A DNA stretch of 64,000 bases, taken from assembly GCF_025919725.1 (NCBI RefSeq), contig NZ_CP081495.1:1364001-1428000 (forward strand), read 5' to 3'. A model generated the notes under the pieces. That model was not told the origin of the DNA. It ran no database searches and saw only the letters and a program-made list of their open reading frames with translations. Below, one piece after another: positions 16,201 to 24,552 of the stretch; positions within the stretch are counted from its first letter, which is position 1, and the number at the start of each line of letters is the position of its first letter. Made by a program: the position numbers and the translations under genes. Origin of the DNA: Flavobacterium agricola (lineage in GTDB: Bacteria; Bacteroidota; Bacteroidia; Flavobacteriales; Flavobacteriaceae).

Positions 16201-16650
16201 TTAATTAATCTTATACAGAATATTCTGCATACATTTTTCTACAAAATTCATATCGGTTGGATTATAATCTAACATGTAATGAATTTCTTTATTTTTTAAT
16301 AAATATTTACGATGGTAAATAACATGGTACAATGTTAAGGTATCGTCTACAACCGTATAAGTACCTTTTATTTTAGTTATTTTCCGATCTCCTTTAATAT
16401 TTTGCTTCACAACCTGAAAGGTATAATCAGGAAATAAAGTCATTTGTACACTATTATAATGATCTTCTGCTCCACTCTTCACAATCCCAACATATGTTCC
16501 AGAAACTTCTTTAAAAACAGAAGCGGTTTGTTCAACCAAATTCAAGCTATCTAAATAATTTTCTTGTAATGAAATTGCATCCGCTTGTTGGCTACAATTT
16601 GAAAAACATAAAAGGGCCCCAATTCCAAAAATGACTTGACCGTTTGTCAT
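16201..16650 (-). CDS. Putative exported NlpE-like lipoprotein
   Basis: A 149-residue small exported protein. The N-terminus is hydrophobic and contains LLCFSNCSQQ; Cys19 could be lipidated although the lipobox is weak. The core GTYVGIV, then MTLFPDYTF and KIKGTYTVVDDTLTL resembles the NlpE N-terminal beta-barrel found in many Bacteroidota lipoproteins, where a strand motif G-x-Y-x-G begins the domain. NlpE in E. coli senses surface contact and copper, but that role cannot be assumed here. It stands alone, divergent from udk and convergent with the tRNA genes. Confidence 0.65.
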   Translation of the reverse strand: MTNGQVIFGIGALLCFSNCSQQADAISLQENYLDSLNLVEQTASVFKEVSGTYVGIVKSGAEDHYNSVQMTLFPDYTFQVVKQNIKGDRKITKIKGTYTVVDDTLTLYHVIYHRKYLLKNKEIHYMLDYNPTDMNFVEKCMQNILYKIN

Positions 16651-16759
16651 ACTCGCATTATTATCTATTCTTAAATAAATAAACCTTATATTTATTTATT
16701 CTATATTTATAACGACAAAAATTAGTTTTTAGTATGATTATATCAATCAGTATTTTGCT

Positions 16760-16767
16760 TATTTTTG
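16760..16767 (+). promoter_or_regulatory. -7 box of the udk operon
   Basis: TATTTTTG, 21 bp before the udk start codon; no clear TTG box at the expected distance. Confidence 0.4.
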
Positions 16768-16788
16768 TAAAAAAAATATATCTTTACA

Positions 16789-17394
16789 ATGTTAATACTA
16801 GGAATTGCTGGAGGAACGGGTAGCGGAAAAACTACTGTTGTTCATCAAATTATGAAAGAACTGGATGAAAATGAAGTTGGAATTATTTCTCAAGATGCTT
16901 ATTACCGTTCTAACGATCATTTAAGTTATGATGAAAGAGCTCTTATAAATTATGATCATCCACGAGCAATTGATTTTGATTTACTTTATTCTCATTTAAA
17001 AGAACTTAAAGACGGAAAAGCGATAGAACAACCCGTTTATTCGTATGTTTACCACAACCGTACAAAAGACGTAGTTTTAACACAACCACGTAAAGTTATG
17101 ATTGTTGAAGGTATTTTAATTTTAACAGATCTGAAAGTTAGAGATTTGTTTGATATTAAAATATTTGTGCATGCCGATTCTGACGAGCGATTAATTCGTC
17201 GTTTAAAGCGTGATATTGCCGAGCGTGGCCGTGATATGGAAGAGGTTTTAACCCGTTACCAAACTACTTTAAAACCGATGCACGATCAGTTTATAGAACC
17301 ATCAAAACAATTTGCTGATATCATTATTCCGAACGATACGCACAACAGCGTAGCAATTGATATTGTTAGAACCGTTATTTCTGATAAATTATAA
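16789..17394 (+). CDS. udk: Uridine kinase
   Basis: Phosphorylates uridine and cytidine to UMP and CMP in pyrimidine salvage. The 201-residue P-loop kinase has Walker A GGTGSGKTT (8-16), SQDAYYRSNDHLSYDERALINYDHP with the substrate-binding Asp and Tyr, PVYSYVYHNRT, the strand VMIVEGILIL and the lid region RLIRRLKRDIAERGRD, all typical of bacterial Udk. Length is normal. It is the first gene of udk-divIC-mutA-mutB, with the next start only 2 bp away. Confidence 0.95.
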   Translation: MLILGIAGGTGSGKTTVVHQIMKELDENEVGIISQDAYYRSNDHLSYDERALINYDHPRAIDFDLLYSHLKELKDGKAIEQPVYSYVYHNRTKDVVLTQPRKVMIVEGILILTDLKVRDLFDIKIFVHADSDERLIRRLKRDIAERGRDMEEVLTRYQTTLKPMHDQFIEPSKQFADIIIPNDTHNSVAIDIVRTVISDKL

Positions 17395-17396
17395 AA

Positions 17397-17723
17397 ATGA
17401 AAAAAAAGTTTCAGCTTTTAGTTACCAAATATCCTAAGCTTAAAAGCTTGTCTAACAAATACATTATTGCCATTTTTTTATTTGGCATTTGGATGCTATT
17501 TTTAGACAACTATTCGGTTTTAGATCATGCCAATTTAAACGCTGAAATAAAAACGCTGCAAACCAACCAAAAATATTATATCAACGAAATTAACAAAGAT
17601 CAAAAACAAATTGATGAACTTCGAAAAAGCGAAAAGCTTGAAGGTTATGCTCGTGAAAAATATTTTATGAAGCGGCCAAACGAAGATATTTATATTATTG
17701 AGTTTGAGAATGAAACTCCTTAA
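17397..17723 (+). CDS. Septum formation initiator family protein (DivIC/FtsB)
   Basis: A 108-residue bitopic membrane protein of the FtsB/DivIC family, which joins the divisome with FtsQ and FtsL. It has a short cytoplasmic basic N-terminus, one membrane helix (about residues 24-40, IIAIFLFGIWMLFL), a predicted coiled coil (about 48-85, LNAEIKTLQTNQKYYINEINKDQ) and the C-terminal YAREKYFMKRPNEDIYIIE, the E-x-Y-x-x-x-x-P-x-E signature of the family. It lies 2 bp after udk, an arrangement shared by other flavobacteria. Confidence 0.88.
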   Translation: MKKKFQLLVTKYPKLKSLSNKYIIAIFLFGIWMLFLDNYSVLDHANLNAEIKTLQTNQKYYINEINKDQKQIDELRKSEKLEGYAREKYFMKRPNEDIYIIEFENETP

Positions 17724-17753
17724 TTCAACCAATTAAATTTACGCATCTAAAAT

Positions 17754-19127
17754 ATGGATCAAAAGTTATTTAGTGATTTTGAACCGGTTTTATCAAAACA
17801 ATGGAAAAACTTAATTCAGTACGATTTAAAAGGAGCTGATTATAACGAAACCTTGCTTTGGGAAACGCCAGAAGGTTTTAAAGTGAAACCTTTTTATCAC
17901 CATGATGAATTTGGTACCGCTCTAACTCCAAATACAAAAGTTACTGAGTTTCGCATCACGCAAGATATTTACGTTCACGATTTTCAAAAATCTGTTTACA
18001 AAGCCAATCAAGCCGTTGTTCGAGGAGCCGAAAGTTTAAAGTTTATTATTCCAAACGCACAAGTTGATGCTATTGCTTTATTAACTGCGTTAGAAAATAA
18101 AAACCTTACCATTTATCTTGATTTAAAATTTTTAGATACAACCTACATAACTAAACTGGACCAATGGTTAGCTAACCAAAGGTTTCAGGTTTATATTTTA
18201 ACAGATGTAGTAGGTTATTTAGCCGAAAACGGCGTTTGGTACAACAACCAAGAAACCGATTTTAAAGCAATAATCAACTTATCTCAATCTATAAAAAACT
18301 GCAATTTTATTGCAGTAAATGCTAGCTTATATCAAAACGCAGGAGCAACATGCACCCAACAATTGGCATTTGCCTTGGCGCATGTTAACGAATATTTTAA
18401 TGCAATTTCTACTTTTAATCAAACCGTTGTTATAGAAATAGCAGTTGGCACCAATTATTTTTTTGAAATTGCTAAGCTACGCGCCTTACGTATTTTGTTT
18501 GATGCCTTAAATCAAACCTACAACACGCAAGCCAAATTGCATATTTTCGCTTTTCCTACCAAACGCAACAAAACCATTTACGACTACAACACCAACATGT
18601 TGCGTACAACTACCGAATGTATGAGCGCTATTATTGGTGGAGCTGATGCAGTTATGAACTTACCTTACGATGCCCTTTTTCATAAAAACAATGAATTTGG
18701 CGATCGCATTGCACGCAATCAATTACTAATCTTAAAAAACGAAAGTTATTTAGATAAAGTAAACAATCCGGCAGACGGAGCGTATTATATTGAGTTTTTA
18801 ACGCAAATCTTAGCCGAAAATGCGTTAGAATTATTCAAAAAAATAGAATCTCATAACGGTTTTATTGCCGGTTTATTAAACGGAGCTATTCAAAAACAAA
18901 TTACCGAAGCAGCTACTAAAGAACAAGAACTTTTTGATGCAGGTAAGGAAGTTTTGTTGGGTACCAACAAATACCCGAATCCGGCAGATAAAATGTTAAA
19001 CGATTTAGAACTTTTTCCGTTTAACACCAAACAAACCGGTAAAAAGGTTTGTATGCCCGTTGTAGAAAAACGTTTGGCAGAGAAAGTAGAACAAGAACGT
19101 TTAGCACTCGAAAAACAAGAGCAATAA
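17754..19127 (+). CDS. mutA: Methylmalonyl-CoA mutase small subunit
   Basis: Non-catalytic partner of the large subunit in the vitamin B12-dependent interconversion of methylmalonyl-CoA and succinyl-CoA. The 457-residue protein covers the TIM-barrel part of the fold: it opens with FSDFEPVLSKQWKNLIQYDLKGADYNETL and contains the strand IEIAVGTNYFFEIAKLRALR and the segment IIGGADAVMNLPYD. It has no C-terminal B12-binding domain and no DxHxxG motif, so it ends much earlier than the 630-residue subunits of actinobacteria. The large subunit follows after about 20 bp. Confidence 0.92.
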   Translation: MDQKLFSDFEPVLSKQWKNLIQYDLKGADYNETLLWETPEGFKVKPFYHHDEFGTALTPNTKVTEFRITQDIYVHDFQKSVYKANQAVVRGAESLKFIIPNAQVDAIALLTALENKNLTIYLDLKFLDTTYITKLDQWLANQRFQVYILTDVVGYLAENGVWYNNQETDFKAIINLSQSIKNCNFIAVNASLYQNAGATCTQQLAFALAHVNEYFNAISTFNQTVVIEIAVGTNYFFEIAKLRALRILFDALNQTYNTQAKLHIFAFPTKRNKTIYDYNTNMLRTTTECMSAIIGGADAVMNLPYDALFHKNNEFGDRIARNQLLILKNESYLDKVNNPADGAYYIEFLTQILAENALELFKKIESHNGFIAGLLNGAIQKQITEAATKEQELFDAGKEVLLGTNKYPNPADKMLNDLELFPFNTKQTGKKVCMPVVEKRLAEKVEQERLALEKQEQ

Positions 19128-19146
19128 ACGATTGTAAATAGTGGTT

Positions 19147-21267
19147 ATGAGAAAAAACATTCAAAATATACAACTTTCAACATCACCAATAACTGCAGCA
19201 AACACAACATTGTTTACCACTGCAGAAGGAATTGATGTGAAACAAACTTATACAGCAACCGATTTAGACCAATTAGAACATCTTGGTTTTGCTTCCGGCA
19301 TTGCACCTAATTTACGTGGGCCTTATTCAACCATGTACGTTCGCAGGCCGTGGACCATTCGTCAATACGCAGGTTTTTCAACGGCAGAAGAATCAAATGC
19401 ATTTTACCGTCGCAACCTAGCTGCAGGGCAAAAAGGATTATCAGTTGCGTTTGATTTAGCTACGCATCGCGGATATGATTCAGATCATGAACGCGTGGTT
19501 GGGGATGTTGGTAAAGCCGGTGTTGCTATTGATTCGGTAGAAGATATGAAAATTCTTTTCGATCAAATTCCCCTAAACGAAATGTCTGTTTCAATGACCA
19601 TGAACGGTGCTGTTTTACCCATTATGGCTTTTTATATTGTTGCAGCTAAAGAACAAGGCGTTGATAAAAAATTACTTTCTGGAACCATTCAGAACGATAT
19701 TTTAAAAGAATTTATGGTGCGTAACACCTACATTTACCCACCTACTCCGTCTATGAAAATTATTGCTGATATATTTGAATATACCAGTCAAAATATGCCC
19801 AAATTCAACTCAATTTCTATTTCGGGTTACCACATGCAAGAAGCTGGTGCAACAGCCGATATTGAGTTGGCTTACACCTTGGCCGACGGCTTAGAATATA
19901 TTCGAACTGGTTTAGCTGCCGGAATGAAAATAGATGACTTTGCTCCTCGCCTTTCATTTTTCTGGGCAATTGGAATGAATCATTTTATGGAAATTGCCAA
20001 AATGCGTGCAGCACGTATGTTATGGGCTAAGTTGTTAAGACAATTTAATCCTGAAAATGACAAATCTTTAGCTTTACGTACGCATTGCCAAACTTCTGGC
20101 TGGAGCTTAACCGAGCAAGATCCGTTTAACAACGTTGCCCGAACAGCTATTGAGGCAGCAGCGGCAGCCTTTGGAGGTACGCAATCGTTGCATACCAATG
20201 CTTTAGACGAAGCCATTGCTTTACCAACCGATTTTTCGGCACGTATTGCACGTAACACGCAAATTTACTTACAAGAAGAAACAAAAATTACCAAAACGGT
20301 TGATCCGTGGGCTGGTAGTTATTATGTAGAATCTTTAACGCATGAAATTGCACAGAAAGCTTGGGTTTTAATTGAAGAAGTTGAAAGCTTAGGCGGCATG
20401 ACAAAAGCGATTGAATCTGGCATTCCAAAACTTCGAATTGAAGAAGCTGCAGCCCGCAAACAAGCACGAATTGATTCGGGCCAAGATATTATTGTTGGCG
20501 TTAACCAATACCGATTAGAAAAAGAAGATCCGTTACAAATTTTAGAAGTTGACAATCAAATTGTACGACAACAACAAATTGAACGTTTAAACCATATAAA
20601 ATCGACTCGTAACAACGATAAAGTTCAAGCTAGCTTAACTAAATTAACTGAAGCTGCAAAAACAGGTAATGGCAATTTATTAGAAATTGCGGTTGAAGCT
20701 GCTGAGAATCGTGCAACTTTAGGCGAAATTTCTGACGCATTAGAAGTTGTTTACGGACGTTATAAAGCACAAATTAAATCGTTTAGCGGCGTGTACAGCA
20801 AAGAAATCAAAAATAACGAAAGCTTTGAAAAAGCGAAGAACTTAGCCAACGAATTTGCAAAATTAGAAGGGCGTCGTCCGCGCATTATGATTGCTAAAAT
20901 GGGGCAAGACGGTCACGATCGTGGAGCAAAAGTTGTAGCAACCGGTTATGCCGATGTAGGTTTTGACGTAGATATGGGGCCTTTATTTCAAACCCCGGCC
21001 GAAGCTGCCAAACAAGCGGCAGAAAACGATGTGCATATATTAGGCGTTTCGTCATTAGCTGCTGGGCATAAAACCTTAGTTCCGCAAGTTATTGAAGAAC
21101 TTAAAAAGCTAAATCGCGAAGATATTATGGTTATTGTTGGCGGTGTTATTCCGGCGCAAGATTACCAATATTTGTTTGATGCGGGGGCAGTTGCTGTATT
21201 TGGACCAGGAACAAAAATTGCTGATGCAGCCATTTCTATTCTAGATATTTTATTAGATACCGAATAA
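19147..21267 (+). CDS. mutB: Methylmalonyl-CoA mutase large subunit
   Basis: Catalytic, adenosylcobalamin-dependent subunit; it links propionyl-CoA and branched-chain amino-acid catabolism to the TCA cycle. The 706-residue protein has the substrate barrel (RGPYSTMYVRRPWTIRQYAGF, LSVAFDLATHRGYDSDHERVVGDVG, LRTHCQTSGWSLTEQDPFNN) and a C-terminal B12-binding domain beginning KMGQDGHDRGAKVVATGYAD, in which DGHDRG supplies the lower-axial His, then VIVGGVIPAQD. I prefer the ATG at 19147 to the GTG two codons earlier. It follows mutA in one operon. Confidence 0.95.
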   Translation: MRKNIQNIQLSTSPITAANTTLFTTAEGIDVKQTYTATDLDQLEHLGFASGIAPNLRGPYSTMYVRRPWTIRQYAGFSTAEESNAFYRRNLAAGQKGLSVAFDLATHRGYDSDHERVVGDVGKAGVAIDSVEDMKILFDQIPLNEMSVSMTMNGAVLPIMAFYIVAAKEQGVDKKLLSGTIQNDILKEFMVRNTYIYPPTPSMKIIADIFEYTSQNMPKFNSISISGYHMQEAGATADIELAYTLADGLEYIRTGLAAGMKIDDFAPRLSFFWAIGMNHFMEIAKMRAARMLWAKLLRQFNPENDKSLALRTHCQTSGWSLTEQDPFNNVARTAIEAAAAAFGGTQSLHTNALDEAIALPTDFSARIARNTQIYLQEETKITKTVDPWAGSYYVESLTHEIAQKAWVLIEEVESLGGMTKAIESGIPKLRIEEAAARKQARIDSGQDIIVGVNQYRLEKEDPLQILEVDNQIVRQQQIERLNHIKSTRNNDKVQASLTKLTEAAKTGNGNLLEIAVEAAENRATLGEISDALEVVYGRYKAQIKSFSGVYSKEIKNNESFEKAKNLANEFAKLEGRRPRIMIAKMGQDGHDRGAKVVATGYADVGFDVDMGPLFQTPAEAAKQAAENDVHILGVSSLAAGHKTLVPQVIEELKKLNREDIMVIVGGVIPAQDYQYLFDAGAVAVFGPGTKIADAAISILDILLDTE

Positions 21268-21321
21268 TTTTTTAAACAAACCAAGCTACAAATTACTTTG
21301 GCAGCTTTTTTGCTATATATT

Positions 21322-21810
21322 ATGAAAAAAACAATCTTTTTATTTTTAATCGTTGGTCTTATCGCTTCGTGTAATTCTAAAAAAGAAGCAGAATTTACAG
21401 AAGAATCAACTAATAATGCGGAAACAGAAATTACAACTGGTACTGTATTAGAAAATACTGAAACAGAAAAAGATCAGTTTCTGGTTGATGAAACTAAAAC
21501 GGCCTGCGAAACCTATTATTTAACCTTGTTAAATTCATCTAAAACATTCAAAAAAGATACCGAAGGTTTAGATGCCAGCATAAAACAAAATGGCGGAACG
21601 GGCTTACATGTTGTTGTTAAAAAAGAAGGTGAATTAATTAAATATACGGTTTTAGAAACCTATGCTGACAAAAACACCGTTATAAGCACATATTTTTTTA
21701 ACATCAAAACACAGCAGTTGTATGAAGAAGATTATATAGGTGCGACACCAGAAATGTTAGATTTTGATAAAAAATTAATAACTAAAAATAATTTAGATTG
21801 TGACGTTTAA
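21322..21810 (+). CDS. Hypothetical lipoprotein
   Basis: A 162-residue small lipoprotein of unknown role. The signal peptide MKKTIFLFLIVGL ends in IASC with Cys17 as lipidation site, followed by an acidic, Thr/Glu-rich linker (about 20-55) and a compact C-terminal domain containing ETKTACETYYLTLL and GLHVVVKKEGELIKYTVLETY. I place the start at the ATG at 21322 because the eight codons upstream would spoil the signal peptide. It follows mutB by 54 bp but looks unrelated in function. I know no named family for it. Confidence 0.7.
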   Translation: MKKTIFLFLIVGLIASCNSKKEAEFTEESTNNAETEITTGTVLENTETEKDQFLVDETKTACETYYLTLLNSSKTFKKDTEGLDASIKQNGGTGLHVVVKKEGELIKYTVLETYADKNTVISTYFFNIKTQQLYEEDYIGATPEMLDFDKKLITKNNLDCDV

Positions 21811-21815
21811 AAAAA

Positions 21816-21823
21816 TATATTTG
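21816..21823 (+). promoter_or_regulatory. -7 box of the PepSY-like gene
   Basis: TATATTTG followed by CA, 24 bp before the start codon in a 37-bp intergenic gap. No TTG box is evident. Confidence 0.45.
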
Positions 21824-21847
21824 CACTAATATTTACCACTAAATTTT

Positions 21848-22282
21848 ATGAGAAAAATTTTATTTGTTTTTTTATTTATTATTTCTCCAATTTGTTTTGC
21901 TCAAGACAATATTGAAAGCAGCAAAGGTTTAAATAATGAGAAAAAAATAAAGCATTTGCCCCTAAATGCTCAAATATATATTTTAAATAAATATCCTAAC
22001 GATACCATTGTAAAAGCAGGATATAAAAAAGTTTTATGGAACAAAACTTTTGAAGTGCATTATGATTTTTGGGTGATTGAATTTGATGAAGATGGTCATT
22101 GGCTTAAAAACTACACGCCAGACGGGGTTGCAACTTTAGATTCACTTCCGCCACATATTCGCGAACAAGTAAAAACCAACTACCCAAAACAAAAAATTGT
22201 ACGTTTAGAACAAAAAGAAGGAAACTTAATTATTTATTTAGACAACAATAAAAACTTAAGTTTTAAAAATAAATTAGAATAA
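21848..22282 (+). CDS. Exported PepSY-like (DUF2874) protein
   Basis: A 144-residue exported protein. The signal peptide MRKILFVFLFIISPICFAQ is cleaved after about residue 19. The mature part has two copies of a short unit, LPLNAQIYILNKYPNDTIVKA and LPPHIREQVKTNYPKQKIVRLE, each a helix ending in YP then a strand. This is the pattern of the BLIP-like PepSY family (DUF2874). Family members are periplasmic; some sit beside two-component systems. Here an OmpR-type pair follows 165 bp downstream beyond a terminator, so any link is by context only. Confidence 0.75.
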   Translation: MRKILFVFLFIISPICFAQDNIESSKGLNNEKKIKHLPLNAQIYILNKYPNDTIVKAGYKKVLWNKTFEVHYDFWVIEFDEDGHWLKNYTPDGVATLDSLPPHIREQVKTNYPKQKIVRLEQKEGNLIIYLDNNKNLSFKNKLE

Positions 22283-22313
22283 AAAAAGCTTTCGCAATGC
22301 GAAAGCTTTTTTT
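22281..22313 (+). terminator. Strong intrinsic terminator after the PepSY-like gene
   Basis: 15-bp stem AAAAAAAGCTTTCGC / GCGAAAGCTTTTTTT with loop AAT, overlapping the stop codon. Confidence 0.85.
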
Positions 22314-22418
22314 GTTAACAACTAAAATTCTTACAATATTTTAAAAAAAATAAAGTTGTTACTACATTAAAAGTGCATTAAAAAAATAACCTTCACCCCA
22401 CAGAACGTAAAGAACCAA

Positions 22419-22426
22419 TACCTTTG
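22419..22426 (+). promoter_or_regulatory. -7 box of the two-component operon
   Basis: TACCTTTG, 20 bp before the start of the response regulator. The bases upstream have no obvious TTG. Confidence 0.5.
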
Positions 22427-22446
22427 ACTATTAATACCTATTTATT

Positions 22447-23123
22447 ATGCAAATATTAGTTGTAGAAGATGATAAAAGAATTAGTGATTTTTTAACCAAA
22501 GGCTTAGAAGAAAACGGAAACTTTGTTACGCTATGCAAATCTGCCGAAGATGTTTTAGATCATTACACCAACATAACCTGGGATTTAATAATTTGTGATG
22601 TAATGTTACCCGGAATAGATGGCATTCAGTTGGTACAAACCTTACGTTTTAAAAAAGTTTATAGTCCTATTTTAATGCTTAGCGCTTTAAACTCAGTAAA
22701 CGATAAAGTTTCTGCCTTAGATTATGGTGCGGATGATTATTTAACCAAACCTTTTCATTTTGATGAATTATTGTCGCGAATAAAAGCATTAACCCGCCGT
22801 AATCAGTACCAAAACTACGAGCAAAAATCGGCTGTAACAACCATTGGAGATTTAATTATAGATCAAGATCAGTACAAAGTTTACAAAAACGGAACCGAAG
22901 TTGTGCTATCACCCCGAGAATACAAACTATTAAATTATTTAATAGAAAATAAAAACAAAACCGTAACCGCGTACAAATCTTGAACGCCGTTTGGGGTATT
23001 ACCTTTAACAACCAAACCAATGTGGTAGATGTATATATCTCGTACATTCGTAATAAGGTAGATAATCCGGAGAATCCATATATTATTACCGTAAAAGGCG
23101 TTGGTTATATGTTTAAAGCTTAA
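22447..23123 (+). pseudogene. OmpR-family response regulator, frameshifted in the DNA-binding domain
   Basis: Receiver domain (residues 1-115, phosphoacceptor Asp51 in IICDVMLP, Lys in LTKPF) followed by an OmpR/PhoB winged helix. The frame breaks near 22967: KTVT is followed by AYKS and a stop, whereas adding one C to ACC restores KTVTRVQILNAVWG and continues through VVDVYISYIRNKVD to GVGYMFKA, ending at 23123. The mended protein has 225 residues, normal for the family. The break lies just before the recognition helix, so a real mutation would abolish DNA binding. The kinase starts 4 bp later. It probably controls the downstream RND efflux genes. Confidence 0.87.
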
Positions 23124-23127
23124 AACA

Positions 23128-24486
23128 ATGAACTTAAAATACAGATTAGCCAGCTATTCGGCCTTAATTTTTACGCTTTTAATTTTTATAGCATCTGCCA
23201 TTATTTACGTAATTTTTTACAATTGGATGGAGCATGAAAAGTTAGAAACGCTAGAAAACAAAGCTTTGCTTGCTGCCATTTATTATTTAGAACATGACGA
23301 ACAATCGGAAGTAGAAAAAAACTTTACAAGTAGTAAATTAAAAGAATCTATTTCTAAATCGCACATTGCGTTGTACAACATGAATAATGTTTTAGAACGT
23401 GGAGAAATGAGCGAATCAAACGAAATTGATATTGCTTTTTTAGATGATGTTCGAAGCAATAAAAAACAAAACTTAATTACCGATCATTTTTTTTATTCGG
23501 CTGTTTTTTATCAGGACAACGAAGGGGATTTTGTGGTTATTGCGCGCGAAACCAAAAACGAATTTAATGCTAATTCTAAATTACTTTTAGAAGTTTTGTT
23601 TTTAGTTAGCCTTGTTGGAATGATTGTAATATTCTTTTCTTCCTTATTTTTAGGCCGTTGGGCATTTAAACCATTAACCAACATCATCAATCAAATAAAA
23701 AACAAAAACAACCAAAACTTTACAGAGCCAATTGTAACTACTGACCAATATACCGAAATAACCGATTTAGTTTCGGCATACAATGTTTTTGTGAATCGAA
23801 TCGATCAAACCTTTCAAGTGCAAAAAAACTTTATTGATTATGTTTCGCACGAAATTAGAACACCAATTACCGCACTTTTAGGCACTTTAGAAGTTACCAA
23901 TACAAAAGATAGAACTCCAATAGAATATCGAGAAACAATTCACGTTTTAAAACAATATGTAGTTGAATTAGAACATACCATTGATAATATGATGCTGTTA
24001 TCGGGAGCAAAAACAACGTTTGAATTTAAACCCATTCGTATTGACGAAATTATTTGGGAAGTGGTAGAACAAGCCATTTTATATCATAAAGCAACCATTG
24101 AGGTAGCCATAAACGTAACAAACCCCGATGTTTTACAAATTAATGCCAATGCACAATTGCTACATTTAGCCATAAACAACTTGGTTAGTAATGCTATAAA
24201 ATACAGCAATAATGATCTGGTTATTATTAAGTTAGAAGAAAATGAAAATACCGTAAGCATTTTTATTATTGATCATGGCATTGGCATTCCGGAAAACGAT
24301 TTAAATAAAATAATGCAAAACTTTTACCGCGGACAAAACACACAAAATTTTGATGGTAAAGGCATCGGTTTATCTATTGCTCAGGTAATTTTAAAACTAC
24401 ATCACATAGCACTAACTATTAAAAACAACACGCCAAAAGGTACTTGCATCGAATTAATAATAGATAAAAAAAGCACTCAAGTTTAA
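23128..24486 (+). CDS. Sensor histidine kinase (EnvZ/CusS-like)
   Basis: Membrane-bound kinase partner of the OmpR-type regulator. The 452-residue protein has membrane helices at about 12-32 and 153-176 flanking a sensor domain of some 120 residues, a HAMP-like linker, the dimerisation helix with YVSHEIRTPI (phospho-acceptor His241), the N box NNLVSNAIKYSN, G1 DHGIGIP and G2 GKGIGLSIA. I start at MNLKYRLA, 4 bp after the regulator stop. Gene order (regulator, kinase, TolC, adaptor, RND pump) suggests sensing of a metal or other toxic compound in the periplasm; the ligand is unknown. Confidence 0.92.
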   Translation: MNLKYRLASYSALIFTLLIFIASAIIYVIFYNWMEHEKLETLENKALLAAIYYLEHDEQSEVEKNFTSSKLKESISKSHIALYNMNNVLERGEMSESNEIDIAFLDDVRSNKKQNLITDHFFYSAVFYQDNEGDFVVIARETKNEFNANSKLLLEVLFLVSLVGMIVIFFSSLFLGRWAFKPLTNIINQIKNKNNQNFTEPIVTTDQYTEITDLVSAYNVFVNRIDQTFQVQKNFIDYVSHEIRTPITALLGTLEVTNTKDRTPIEYRETIHVLKQYVVELEHTIDNMMLLSGAKTTFEFKPIRIDEIIWEVVEQAILYHKATIEVAINVTNPDVLQINANAQLLHLAINNLVSNAIKYSNNDLVIIKLEENENTVSIFIIDHGIGIPENDLNKIMQNFYRGQNTQNFDGKGIGLSIAQVILKLHHIALTIKNNTPKGTCIELIIDKKSTQV

Positions 24487-24530
24487 TCTATTTCTAATCT
24501 TGGATTTAAATCTTACTAATGTTGCATAAC

Positions 24531-24538
24531 TACTTTTG
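24531..24538 (+). promoter_or_regulatory. -7 box of the RND efflux operon
   Basis: TACTTTTG, 14 bp before the start codon of the outer-membrane gene. No TTG stands at the normal spacing, which would fit an activator-dependent promoter, but that is inference. Confidence 0.4.
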
Positions 24539-24552
24539 TTAAAACTTTTTTT

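Noticed and set aside
19980..20258. Open frame antisense to mutB
   Set aside because: It is a shadow of the strongly conserved mutB coding frame and has no promoter or family resemblance.
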